Shown: positions 28,833 through 37,563 of the stretch, piece after piece | Layout: each line of letters starts with the position of its first letter | How positions within the stretch are numbered: position 1 is the stretch's first letter | DNA from: CAZEAC01 sp964510065 | GTDB lineage: Bacteria > Bdellovibrionota_C > UBA2361 > CAIXSY01 | NCBI GenBank assembly: GCA_964510065.1 | Contig: CAZEAC010000008.1 | Span: 25,279-89,278, forward strand | Direction: 5' to 3' | Length of the DNA stretch: 64,000 nt | Program-made: the position numbers and the translations under genes | Notes under the pieces: model-generated | The model's input: only the letters and a program-made list of their open reading frames with translations | Database searches by the model: none | What the model was told of the DNA's origin: nothing

Positions 28833-29027
28833 TTTCTATCTGTCGCAGTGATGTAATCATCCCAGAAAAATACCAGCAGTTCAATGATTTAAGATTTAAC
28901 GCATGGACGATTTTCAAGCTGTTGCCTGCCCACGCGCAATGCGACAAGCTAGAACTTCGGGTAACTATTCGTACGGAATGTATCACATGTTCTCATTTTT
29001 CAACTACATGACCGCGGCGAGAAAGTA

Positions 29028-29774
29028 GTGAGCACGCCGACGACGCCGTTAATTCAGCAGCTACTGCAGCAGTATCTGCCTCGCGAGATATCGACACAAT
29101 GTAGCGCCAGCGAGCAGCTAAAAAAAATTACCGCACATTGCCGAAACCCTTCGGCGATACTTGATCTGGGTTGCGGCCGCGGTGATTCGCAACATCTCTT
29201 TACTGCTCTAGTTCCCGCAACACACTGGATTGGTCTCGATATCAGAGATTCACCGGAGGTCCGGACGCGCACCACGACGTCGGGACCACGTGCCATTTGT
29301 AGTTTTGATGGGATTCGTGTTCCATTCCAGGATAACAGCTTTGATCTAGTGTATAGCTCTCAAGTTTTCGAGCACGTACGTCACCCAGAGCCGCTATTAC
29401 ATGAAGTGCGTCGAGTACTCCGCCCAGGTGGTCTTTTTTTCGGCTCAACTTCGAGTCTTGAGCCGTTTCACTCGTATAGCTATTGGAACTACTCACCCTT
29501 CGGTTTCATTGAGATATTGAAGAGTAGCGGCCTCACTCCCCTCGAGATCCGTCCGGGAATTGACGCGCTTACCCTCATTTGCAGGCAAATTTTAAAGCGT
29601 CCGCGCTTCATGGAACGCTATTTTCGCAGTGAGTCGCCACTCCATCGCCTTATCAATTTGTACAGCCTGATTAAACGTTTGCAGCACGATCAAATAAATG
29701 CGTTAAAATTACAATTTGCGGGCACCTTCTTCTTTATTGCTCAGGTCGACAACAGTTCGTTAAAGACATCGTGA
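29028..29774 (+). CDS. class I SAM-dependent methyltransferase
   Basis: A 248-residue protein with GTG start. AILDLGCGRGDSQHLF is motif I, then FDLVYSSQVFEHVRHPEPLL and VLRPGGLFFGSTSS. It is transcribed alone on the plus strand between two minus-strand units. Its 3' end overlaps the convergent GT4 gene by 34 bases, so both C-termini are encoded on opposite strands of the same DNA. No strong ribosome site or promoter is seen. Confidence 0.8.
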   Translation: MSTPTTPLIQQLLQQYLPREISTQCSASEQLKKITAHCRNPSAILDLGCGRGDSQHLFTALVPATHWIGLDIRDSPEVRTRTTTSGPRAICSFDGIRVPFQDNSFDLVYSSQVFEHVRHPEPLLHEVRRVLRPGGLFFGSTSSLEPFHSYSYWNYSPFGFIEILKSSGLTPLEIRPGIDALTLICRQILKRPRFMERYFRSESPLHRLINLYSLIKRLQHDQINALKLQFAGTFFFIAQVDNSSLKTS

Positions 29775-30895
29775 TAACGCGTGGCGATTTTTGACCAGCC
29801 GAATTCCTCCAAAGTTCGCAATTTCACCTCCGGCGCAAGCGCCGTATCATCCCGTAAGGAACGAGTAATGGCGGAACGCAATGACTCGGGCGTGAGCTCA
29901 CGCACCGACTGGACGGCGCTGTCCCACGGCGCGCGTTCGGCAATCATCTCGATAACGCCGGTGTGTGTTCCAACCACACGAGCTCCCGCTATAAGCGCTT
30001 CCAAAACAACCATCCCAAAGGCCTCGATTCGCGAAGGAACAATTAAGGAGTGAATAGTTCGGTATATCTCCTGTACCTTTGGCGGAGCAAGCGCTCCGTG
30101 CCATACAATATTATTTAGGCCCTTTTGAAGGGCAAACGTTTTAAGCGGCTCAAGTTCGATTCCCGCGCCGACCACATGGAGTGTGCGCGCCCGCAAGTCG
30201 GCCGAACCGTTAATCGCCTCGAGAAGAAGTGCGTGTCCTTTCCGTGCAATTAAGTCGCCTACAATCAGTAGATCCTTACGCGCGGGAGTACTCGCCGCGG
30301 CCGTCTTAACATCCTCAATTCCCATCGGGATGGAGCAAAGCCGCGCAGAAGAAAGTTTCGACAACACCGCACGCGCGACAACGGGAGTCGTCGCGACAAC
30401 TCGTGCCGCTCGTCGCAGCACCCAATTCCGGGCCCAGGACAAAGGACCTCGGGACGGGATAGAGTATCCTGGAATATCAATGTCAAGCACATCACGGCCA
30501 TGACAGGTCACAACGTACGGCACGCCGGTTCCAATAGTCGCGAACATTGCGACTAGCCCGGAAGGAACAGCCCAATGCGCATGTACAATATCGATCTTAT
30601 TTTTTTTCAGTATATTATTTGCCGCGGCTACCCCAGCAAAAAGAAAGCGAAGTTGCTCGCGTGTGCCCACCGTCCGCGCGTCCGCGCCGATGCCCTTATG
30701 CGCAATTCGATCTCCTGAAGCACGGAAGGTATGAACGGTTACCGAGGAAGGCGCGGTAATTTCCGCTTCAGGAATTAAGAGGTGAAGGTCAATATCTCGG
30801 TTGCCCGCAAGCGCTTCACAAAAAGAGCTGATGAAGGGAGTAACATACTCTCTTGAGCGTGAGGGAAAGCTGTGTGAGATGGATAAAACTCGCAT
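29741..30895 (-). CDS. GT4-type (GT-B fold) glycosyltransferase
   Basis: A 384-residue enzyme starting MRVLSISHSFPSRSREYVT, a pattern common in GT4 proteins of polysaccharide loci. The second domain has IVGDLIARKGH and the E-x7-E motif SRIEAFGMVVLEALIAG. It follows the large GT-C gene by 12 bases in the same direction. The 34-base tail-to-tail overlap with the methyltransferase gene leaves no room for a terminator. Confidence 0.85.
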   Translation of the reverse strand: MRVLSISHSFPSRSREYVTPFISSFCEALAGNRDIDLHLLIPEAEITAPSSVTVHTFRASGDRIAHKGIGADARTVGTREQLRFLFAGVAAANNILKKNKIDIVHAHWAVPSGLVAMFATIGTGVPYVVTCHGRDVLDIDIPGYSIPSRGPLSWARNWVLRRAARVVATTPVVARAVLSKLSSARLCSIPMGIEDVKTAAASTPARKDLLIVGDLIARKGHALLLEAINGSADLRARTLHVVGAGIELEPLKTFALQKGLNNIVWHGALAPPKVQEIYRTIHSLIVPSRIEAFGMVVLEALIAGARVVGTHTGVIEMIAERAPWDSAVQSVRELTPESLRSAITRSLRDDTALAPEVKLRTLEEFGWSKIATRYHDVFNELLST

Positions 30896-30907
30896 AAGTA
30901 TCGGCTA

Positions 30908-32740
30908 TTACGGCGCTGAATCCCGCATCAGGCACTCTGGGGCGAGAACCTGTAGCGATTTCTCACCAAGTTTTATCACTTCATAACGGCCCGACGCACT
31001 CCGCCAAATCACGCCATCGCCGTTCTGCAGCACGGCACTTTTCGGCAGACTATATCGGGGCTCCCACACCACAAGAGACTGCAGCAACATCAGCGCTTCA
31101 GCACAATCGAGCGGCCGCTGGCGAATTAACGTGGAGTATTCGCAGTCTATGACCCTCTGCGCCGATAAATAGGAAAGCGCGCCAGTAAGAATATCACCAC
31201 GATCAGTTTTGCAATTATCCACGCAGCAAGGCGCAATCATAGTTCGTGATCCTAAATAAAGCTGCCCAAGCAAAAGCTCTTTGCTCACGAAATTTTCCCG
31301 ATCGGATTCGAAGCCCATAAATGTTGAATATGAGGGCATCATTGAAAGAGCCTTAATATTATATGGCAATAAAAAATAATCCGGCGCGACGCGGTCACCC
31401 TGCCGAGCCAATTCAAACGGAATCGAAATAACTGGGCGTCTTTCACGATTTTCCTCGGCTAGATATCGGTAAAGAGCGACTTCTTCGCTGTGCGCGGAAT
31501 CCGGCGACATTACCGCAAAAGTCGCGCGGGCGACCACGACCGCGCTTCCTGCTAGCAGCACCATGAGTGCGCATATGCCAAAGCTTCGAACTTTCGACAG
31601 TCTCGTCACGAGCAAAAAACAGACCAGCGAAGAGAGTATCGGATGAAGATAAAACAGTGAAAAGTGGTAGGGCCCAATCCAGCGACGGGTGATTGGCTGG
31701 CTGTTCATCAGTAAAAATTCGGCGATATAGATCGCGGCGATGGTGAGTATCGCCAGTTTCCATCGATCAATGCGCGAATCACGCTTCCAAAGCACGATCA
31801 ATAAAACACCCACGATGGTCATGGTCAGTGGCGAAATGAACCAATAGTCCTCGAAATGAAGAAGATCCGCGGCGGAATGCGTCGCGAGCGCCGCACCCGG
31901 TTGGTAGAGCAGACCATCGCCGAACAGCAGTAGTAAACCCGGCACGGAGAATAGCAACGCGGCGCAATAGAAGGCCGTAAGCCAGCGCACGAGCGCGATA
32001 CGTTCATCAATCACGAATGCGAGGTGCAGCATCGACAGTACGCCGACAAGCACCATAAGCGCTCCCCACGCAAAAAAATATGCGTACAAGGAAAGTCCCG
32101 CAACCGCTCCTAGGAAACTCGCCTGCAGCAGCGAATACTTTCGCCTTGAAAGCACGATGAGAAAAGGCACTAACACACCTAAAAAGAAAACAAATCCAAC
32201 CTGGGTGTACAGCGCGCGAAGTACCGGAACACTCGGAAAGAACTGATGACTCTGAGTTGCGAGCGATTTCAAGGAAGGAATGGAAACATGCAGAAGTTCG
32301 CCGAGAGATCCAATCCAAGGAAACTGAATAGCAACAATTGCACCGACCTCCGACGGCAGCACTCCCGCCCCAAATGCACGACGGAACAGGGTACTCATCA
32401 ATAAATATGCGCTCAAACAGCAGAACAAGTCGACGATGAGAGCCGCTTGGACCGGCGTGGCGCCGATTGCGCTAAAGAAATGCCCCATAATAATATCAAG
32501 GAGCCCGTGCGGAATTCGACTGCCCAATTGCTGGAAGGCCTCAAGCATTCCCGCGCGCATCGTATAGATCGAGGAAAACGGTATACGTCCCGCGTCAAAG
32601 GCCTGAGCGACATAGAGTGCTTCGTCCCAATCGGAGAATGACCTGGGGGAATATCCGTCATACGTTATCAGCGCCGCGATTGCGGGCACGTTGATAAAAA
32701 TAGCGAAAGATAGAGCACGCGTAAGAAGTCCGAAATTCAC
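30908..32740 (-). CDS. large polytopic GT-C fold glycosyltransferase-like protein
   Basis: A 610-residue protein with GTG start. About eleven membrane helices fill residues 10-420, and the first outer loop has SFSDWDEALYVAQ, an acidic D-x-D-E motif as in GT-C enzymes. A soluble C-terminal domain of about 190 residues follows, with an unusual cysteine cluster CCVDNC that may form disulfides in the periplasm. A promoter lies six bases upstream of the GTG (32747-32776), suggesting a leaderless mRNA. No subfamily recognised. Confidence 0.6.
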   Translation of the reverse strand: MNFGLLTRALSFAIFINVPAIAALITYDGYSPRSFSDWDEALYVAQAFDAGRIPFSSIYTMRAGMLEAFQQLGSRIPHGLLDIIMGHFFSAIGATPVQAALIVDLFCCLSAYLLMSTLFRRAFGAGVLPSEVGAIVAIQFPWIGSLGELLHVSIPSLKSLATQSHQFFPSVPVLRALYTQVGFVFFLGVLVPFLIVLSRRKYSLLQASFLGAVAGLSLYAYFFAWGALMVLVGVLSMLHLAFVIDERIALVRWLTAFYCAALLFSVPGLLLLFGDGLLYQPGAALATHSAADLLHFEDYWFISPLTMTIVGVLLIVLWKRDSRIDRWKLAILTIAAIYIAEFLLMNSQPITRRWIGPYHFSLFYLHPILSSLVCFLLVTRLSKVRSFGICALMVLLAGSAVVVARATFAVMSPDSAHSEEVALYRYLAEENRERRPVISIPFELARQGDRVAPDYFLLPYNIKALSMMPSYSTFMGFESDRENFVSKELLLGQLYLGSRTMIAPCCVDNCKTDRGDILTGALSYLSAQRVIDCEYSTLIRQRPLDCAEALMLLQSLVVWEPRYSLPKSAVLQNGDGVIWRSASGRYEVIKLGEKSLQVLAPECLMRDSAP

Positions 32741-32746
32741 GGCATT

Positions 32747-32776
32747 ACCATACGATTCTCATCGAGACGAAGGCAA
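32747..32776 (-). promoter_or_regulatory. sigma70-type promoter abutting a GTG start codon
   Basis: On the minus strand TTGCCT (32776-32771), an 18-base spacer and TATGGT (32752-32747) lie just upstream of the GTG at 32740, with a six-base gap. The expected +1 therefore coincides with the start codon. It is back-to-back with the promoter at 32824-32853. Confidence 0.5.
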
Positions 32777-32823
32777 CCTGTCACCCACCAGACTCATGCG
32801 ACGAACAGCCAACTTTTATGAAC

Positions 32824-32853
32824 TTGATGAGTATTTAAACAACACGCTACTGT
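32824..32853 (+). promoter_or_regulatory. sigma70-type promoter abutting an ATG start codon
   Basis: TTGATG (32824-32829), an 18-base spacer and TACTGT (32848-32853) precede the ATG at 32860 by six bases, so a leaderless transcript is expected. The -35 matches four of six bases and the -10 four of six. Confidence 0.5.
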
Positions 32854-32859
32854 GATTGT

Positions 32860-34089
32860 ATGTCCGCACCCTTGAAGGCAACTATCTCTGTTATCATTAT
32901 AGCTACCGCGTTGTGCTGTTCGCCACTGCGAATTTTATTTGAAACAAACTCACCGAATATCGCGCTTAATTACCCCGACAGCACGCAATATCTCGAAATG
33001 GCCGCGCAAACATTGTCCTACGACCCGACACCCTACACACAGCACAATCCAATTCCGGGCTCGCTCTTACGTCCGCCACTTTACCCCGGCTTACTGAGCG
33101 CGACGTTTGCATTGTGGGGGGTCAATCCAACGGCGATACTCATCCTTCATGCACTTGTTGCAATAATTTGTATCGGTTGCAGTGCTTATCTTCTTAGAAA
33201 GACAGCTCCCCTCGCATTATGGGTCGTCATCGAGCTCCTTTCACTGCGATTCATTAGTGCATTCTACTCGTACGTCGGCCCTGAATGGATTGCCACCTGC
33301 GTGACAATTGTTTTAGTGAGCGTGATTGCGCGTTATCTTTTTGAGCCGACACTTCATTGGCTGATTGTCGCGAACCTCCTTGTTGTACTACTCGCGATTA
33401 GCCGTTTTGAGCTTATTTGGCTTTTCTTTCTGGTGGCGGCAATTGCGATGATTGCTCAACATACGCACGCACGATGGTGGGGAGCCGCCGGCGCGCTGCT
33501 GTCAATTGCCGCTGTTGTAATCATCAAGACGATGACGCTTCCTTCGCAGCATGGACTGCTCGGCGCACTTTCACTGCTGCAAAGCACCAAAGACCTGCCG
33601 CCTTTCAATTATCCGCACGCGGCCACCTGTGTAGAAACGCAGGCCCTTTCAATTTTGAACAGTCGCGGGGACGCGGTTACCTGCTTCGAGGACATTGCGA
33701 CGCTGCATGCACATTGTAAGGCGAGCTGGAAAGAAGTAAGTCATGTCCTCATCTATACGTCGATGCTTAGAATCCTGCAGTTTCCGGTTGAGTTTTTCAG
33801 TAACATTGTAAATCGTTCCTGGCCTTTGATTATCGGGCTGCCTTTTCTTGCAATTTTTACGGTGGGAATAAAGCGATTTACTGGGCATTCCGTGGCCGCC
33901 TATATCGCGCTTATCGCGTCGCTTATTTTTTGCTTCCAAATTCTCCTCATCGCCACTATCAACGTGATGGTCGATCGCTACTATCTTCCGCAACTCTCGC
34001 TGCTCGCCTTTGGACTAATGAGCTTCTTCGTCCACCTCGGATCTACTCGATCGAAAGCGATAGCGGGCGCACGGAGAGTCTTCACTTAG
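32860..34089 (+). CDS. polytopic GT-C fold glycosyltransferase-like protein (GT39-like)
   Basis: A 409-residue protein with about ten membrane helices. The first outer loop has NYPDSTQYLEMA and then GSLLRPPLYPGLLS, matching the D-x-x-x-Y...RPPLYP layout of GT39-like glycosyltransferases. A cysteine-bearing periplasmic loop lies around residue 250. It is the first gene of a plus-strand unit with asnB and a GT4 gene downstream. The ATG is six bases after a -10 box. Confidence 0.65.
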   Translation: MSAPLKATISVIIIATALCCSPLRILFETNSPNIALNYPDSTQYLEMAAQTLSYDPTPYTQHNPIPGSLLRPPLYPGLLSATFALWGVNPTAILILHALVAIICIGCSAYLLRKTAPLALWVVIELLSLRFISAFYSYVGPEWIATCVTIVLVSVIARYLFEPTLHWLIVANLLVVLLAISRFELIWLFFLVAAIAMIAQHTHARWWGAAGALLSIAAVVIIKTMTLPSQHGLLGALSLLQSTKDLPPFNYPHAATCVETQALSILNSRGDAVTCFEDIATLHAHCKASWKEVSHVLIYTSMLRILQFPVEFFSNIVNRSWPLIIGLPFLAIFTVGIKRFTGHSVAAYIALIASLIFCFQILLIATINVMVDRYYLPQLSLLAFGLMSFFVHLGSTRSKAIAGARRVFT

Positions 34090-34108
34090 CGCCCCTTCTG
34101 CAATAGGA

Positions 34109-34138
34109 TTGCCCTAACGTTTAATCTGCAAATAGAAT
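34109..34138 (+). promoter_or_regulatory. sigma70-type promoter close to the second asnB start
   Basis: TTGCCC (34109-34114), an 18-base spacer and TAGAAT (34133-34138) lie in the 58-base gap before asnB. The ATG at 34148 follows the -10 box after nine bases, which leaves room for only about three bases of leader and no ribosome site. Confidence 0.5.
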
Positions 34139-34147
34139 CGTTGCACC

Positions 34148-36097
34148 ATGTGCGGAATCTGCGGAATATTCGGCCGCTCTCACGAAGCAGCCGTGCAATC
34201 AATGAAGAACGCCCTTCATCATCGCGGCCCCGATGATAGCGGCCACTATTCGGATGAAAAAGTCAGCCTAGGCTTTGCGCGACTTGCCATAATCGATCTT
34301 AGTCCTCACGCTCATCAACCGCTGTTCAGCGCGGGTCGGGATATCATTATCGTGTATAATGGTGAGCTATATAATTATCAAAGCGAACGTAAAATCCTTG
34401 AGGCACGCGGACATACATTTACTTCAACGTCCGATACTGAAGTTGTTTTGCGGCTTTACGAAGAGTATGGCGATGAGTTTCTTAAACGGCTTCGCGGCAT
34501 GTTCGCGCTTGCGATCTACGATCGGCGCGGCGGACGCGGCCATGAACGGCTACTTCTCGCGCGCGATCCGCTCGGCATCAAGCCGCTTCTCTATTCTCGA
34601 CTTTCCGGGGCAGTGGTATTTGCTTCAGAGATAAAAGCATTACTGGCGAGTGGTCTGGTAGCACGAGAGCTCGACGCCAACGCATTGCGGCTTCTCCTCA
34701 CCTTCGGATCGGTGCAGCAACCCGCCACCATCATTAAGAATGTTGCGATGCTCCCGCCCGGGCATGTTTTGGTCGCGACTTCCGGAGACGAATTTACGAT
34801 TAAACCCTACTGGCATCTTCGCGAAGCATACGACAGCACCATCGCCGGCCTCGACTATCAAGAACAGGTTCAGTATCTCAAAAGCGCACTCGAGGAATCA
34901 GTACGATTACATCTTATTGGAGATAGGCCGACCGGAGCTTTCTTGAGCGGCGGCGTCGATTCTTCACTGCTCGTTGCAATCATGTCAAAGTTGTCATCTC
35001 GTAAAGTTTCAACGTTTTCGGTTGGATTTTCGGATGAGGAGCCCACACTCGACGAAAGTGGCGATGCTGCCCGCACCGCGAATTTTATCGGCACTGATCA
35101 TTCACATGTAGTGGTAACAGCCGATCAAGTTCGAGATAGATTTTCGCACGTCGTGTCCGCACTTGACCAACCTTCAGTTGATGGAGTCAATTCATATTTT
35201 GTATCTCAAGCCGCAAGCTCAAAAGTTACCGTCGCTCTCTCGGGTACGGGGAGCGACGAACTCTTTGCGGGCTATCCTTGGTTCCTCGACATGCTGCACT
35301 TTAATGAGAACAGATTACGCCGTTATAGTGCATACTTATTAAGCAAGGCATTCGCATTTGGAGAGGACTTGAAAGGCACGATATTTCGTGCGAAGGCACG
35401 TGATTCCGCGTTATTACGCTCACTGCGACGGCAAAGTGACTTCCTCAGCCGATTTGCAAGTAACTATTTGATATTTGGCGCGCAAGGCACCGCGACAATA
35501 CTTGCACCGCGCTTTGCTCGGAAAGTAATCGAAGAGAGGGACGACCTGATCCCGAACGATCTCCTCGCCGAGCGAAGCACTGTTTCTCGAGTGAGCGGTT
35601 TGTGTCTCGGTGGATATCTTCGAAATCAGCTGCTTCGAGATATTGACGCCGCCTCGATGGCGCATTCGCTCGAAGTAAGGGTTCCTTATCTTGATATTCG
35701 AGTGGTAAGCGCCGCGCTTTCGTTACCCGACGACTCAAAGATTTCACGCTTTACCGAACATGCGGCACGCTTTGGGAGCTATGCGGAAACGGGCACGAAG
35801 CGAATTCTATTTGATGTCGGCAAGGGATTGCTCCCTCAATGGCTCGAGACCGCACCGAAGAGAGGATTTAGCATGCCGATCGGCACGTGGCTTCGTAGAT
35901 CGCTCAAGACATTTATGCGCGACGTACTTTCGGTGGATTCCATTCGAGCTAGCGGAATCTTCAATGTTGAAGAGACGCAGCGGGTACTCGACGGATTCCT
36001 TGCGGGGTCGGCACATTGGACAAGGCCTTGGCTACTGCTTATGGTTGAATGCTGGGCACGCGAAGTATTGGCTCCAACGAAGACTTCTATTCAATAG
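34148..36097 (+). CDS. asnB: glutamine-hydrolysing asparagine synthetase-like amidotransferase (second copy)
   Basis: A 649-residue protein starting MCGICGIFG, so Cys2 is the glutaminase nucleophile. HHRGPDD (24-30), YNGELYNY (70-77) and the pyrophosphatase loop SGGVDSS (267-273) are intact, as is the later GTGSDELFAGYPWF. It differs clearly from the 4196 copy through most of its length, so it is a paralogue rather than a recent duplicate. In this locus it probably makes an amide on a uronic acid or a related decoration. A GT4 gene follows 4 bases after the stop. Confidence 0.87.
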   Translation: MCGICGIFGRSHEAAVQSMKNALHHRGPDDSGHYSDEKVSLGFARLAIIDLSPHAHQPLFSAGRDIIIVYNGELYNYQSERKILEARGHTFTSTSDTEVVLRLYEEYGDEFLKRLRGMFALAIYDRRGGRGHERLLLARDPLGIKPLLYSRLSGAVVFASEIKALLASGLVARELDANALRLLLTFGSVQQPATIIKNVAMLPPGHVLVATSGDEFTIKPYWHLREAYDSTIAGLDYQEQVQYLKSALEESVRLHLIGDRPTGAFLSGGVDSSLLVAIMSKLSSRKVSTFSVGFSDEEPTLDESGDAARTANFIGTDHSHVVVTADQVRDRFSHVVSALDQPSVDGVNSYFVSQAASSKVTVALSGTGSDELFAGYPWFLDMLHFNENRLRRYSAYLLSKAFAFGEDLKGTIFRAKARDSALLRSLRRQSDFLSRFASNYLIFGAQGTATILAPRFARKVIEERDDLIPNDLLAERSTVSRVSGLCLGGYLRNQLLRDIDAASMAHSLEVRVPYLDIRVVSAALSLPDDSKISRFTEHAARFGSYAETGTKRILFDVGKGLLPQWLETAPKRGFSMPIGTWLRRSLKTFMRDVLSVDSIRASGIFNVEETQRVLDGFLAGSAHWTRPWLLLMVECWAREVLAPTKTSIQ

Positions 36098-36101
36098 TAA
36101 C

Positions 36102-37385
36102 ATGATAGCCGACCAATTCCAGGATCTTTACGAAGGCGCCCCGAAAATTCTCTTTATCGGATTGCCGCAGAGCAGTCACACACATGGGTGGATAAATCTT
36201 TTGAGTGAAAGCCGATTCAATGTACGGCTATTCGGAGTTCCGGGCGGAGTGCCACCTAGAGATTGGTGGGTGCCCAGTTATGTATCCCGTTGCGCGCCAT
36301 GGAAATTACGTTCCTCGACGCATGTCCACTATCTCTATAAGGGCGTTTCTGGCGTTACGCGCTATTGTTTCGAGCGAGTGATTAAACGCCTCTCAAAGTC
36401 AGCGGCATTTCCCGTTTCTGCGATAGCTCCTTTCCACGCCGAGCGACTCTTTGAAAGCGCACTTTTGGAGCTGATTGAGAGATGGCGTCCAGATATTGTG
36501 CACACACTCGGAGTCTTTGACGGTCAGGGTGGTGAACTCTTTTATCGCTTGCGCGAACGTTACCCGGTTCTCCGTGAACCAATTTGGGTTGCGCAGGTGC
36601 GAGGTGGTTCGGACGTTGTTTCTCGCATGGAAACGGGTTCGACGGCGCCGCTTACACAGATACTCTTGGCCAGCGATCAAATATTGACCGACAATGTGGC
36701 CAACATCGAGCTATTCAAAAGGCAAGGAATAAGCGCTCAGAAGATTGCTTCGGTCTGCCCTGTGCCAGGCTCAGGCGGCCTTGAGCTTGATGACGCCTCG
36801 TCTCGAATGCCCGCGTCAAAGCGCGAACGACTAATACTTTATCCAAGAGCATATGAATCTCGCTGGTCAAGCTCCGCCCCGGTAATTGAAGCGCTGCGCC
36901 TGGCGTGGTCGCGGATCAAGCCTTGCAAAATTGTAATGACCGCGATCGATGCGACAACGAAAGGCCACATCGCAAAACTGCCGCATGAAATTCGATCTTC
37001 TCTCGAGTTGCATAGTCGGTTACCGCGGACCCAGCTACTCGAACTATTTTCTCGTGCCCGCGTGGCGCTTCTTCCCTCAAAAGTCGATGGTGTCCCGAAT
37101 GCGCTTTACGAATCTATGGCACATGGTGCATTTCCGATTGTATCTCCACTCGAGACGATAGCTACCGTGGTTAAAGAGCAGCACAATGTACTATATGCGA
37201 ATAATTGCGATCATCAGGCCCTCGCGGACGCGCTCGCTATCGCTATGCAGAACGATTTACTGGTTGATCAGGCCACGTTGGGCAATTTCCAATTAGTTTC
37301 TCGAATAGCTAATCGTAAAACGATCAAAACTGATATCGTCGCTTTTTATCAACGCCTGAGCGCATCGAAGCGCGGCAAGCCCTAG
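36102..37385 (+). CDS. GT4-like (GT-B fold) glycosyltransferase
   Basis: From the ATG at 36102 the protein is 427 residues, opening MIADQFQDLYEGAPKILFIG. The frame stays open upstream to 35760 inside asnB, but that part is an overlap shadow. The C-terminal half has LLPSKVDGVPNALYESMAHG, an E-x7-E-like donor motif of GT4 enzymes, preceded by an N-terminal domain with RPDIVHTLGVFDGQG. The stop codon TAG is formed by the first three bases of the inverted-repeat element at 37383. Confidence 0.75.
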   Translation: MIADQFQDLYEGAPKILFIGLPQSSHTHGWINLLSESRFNVRLFGVPGGVPPRDWWVPSYVSRCAPWKLRSSTHVHYLYKGVSGVTRYCFERVIKRLSKSAAFPVSAIAPFHAERLFESALLELIERWRPDIVHTLGVFDGQGGELFYRLRERYPVLREPIWVAQVRGGSDVVSRMETGSTAPLTQILLASDQILTDNVANIELFKRQGISAQKIASVCPVPGSGGLELDDASSRMPASKRERLILYPRAYESRWSSSAPVIEALRLAWSRIKPCKIVMTAIDATTKGHIAKLPHEIRSSLELHSRLPRTQLLELFSRARVALLPSKVDGVPNALYESMAHGAFPIVSPLETIATVVKEQHNVLYANNCDHQALADALAIAMQNDLLVDQATLGNFQLVSRIANRKTIKTDIVAFYQRLSASKRGKP

Positions 37386-37563
37386 AGCGTGTTCTGAACT
37401 TTTGTCCTGCTGCGAGCCCCAATTCGCATTAAACTGCTTCGTTGGCCTAGTCGCGAGTACTCGCAAGCCTGATAGGCTTGCTCCGCGCTCGCTCCGGCGG
37501 CCGCCTCGCATTTTAACGCGACTTGGTGCTCTCGCGACGGACAAAAGTTCAGAACACGCTCTA
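37383..37563. mobile_element. 181-bp MITE-like palindromic element with 25-bp perfect terminal inverted repeats
   Basis: Positions 37383-37407 and 37539-37563 are perfect 25-base inverted repeats; each tip begins TAGAGCGTGTTCTGAAC. The interior is also an imperfect palindrome with a central GCGAGTACTCGC and a small AAGCCT/AGGCTT hairpin. No coding capacity is present. The outermost TA at both ends fits a TA target duplication, as used by Tc1/mariner-IS630 and some IS5 relatives. The tips supply the TAG stops of both convergent genes. If the element is removed leaving one TA, the join reads CCCTAATG, which still gives stops on both strands. Confidence 0.8.

Noticed and set aside
35760..36101. 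Upstream extension of the GT4 gene by 114 codons
   Set aside because: It lies wholly inside asnB in another frame, with shadow-like composition; ATG 36102 fits the 4-base gap and the family N-terminus.
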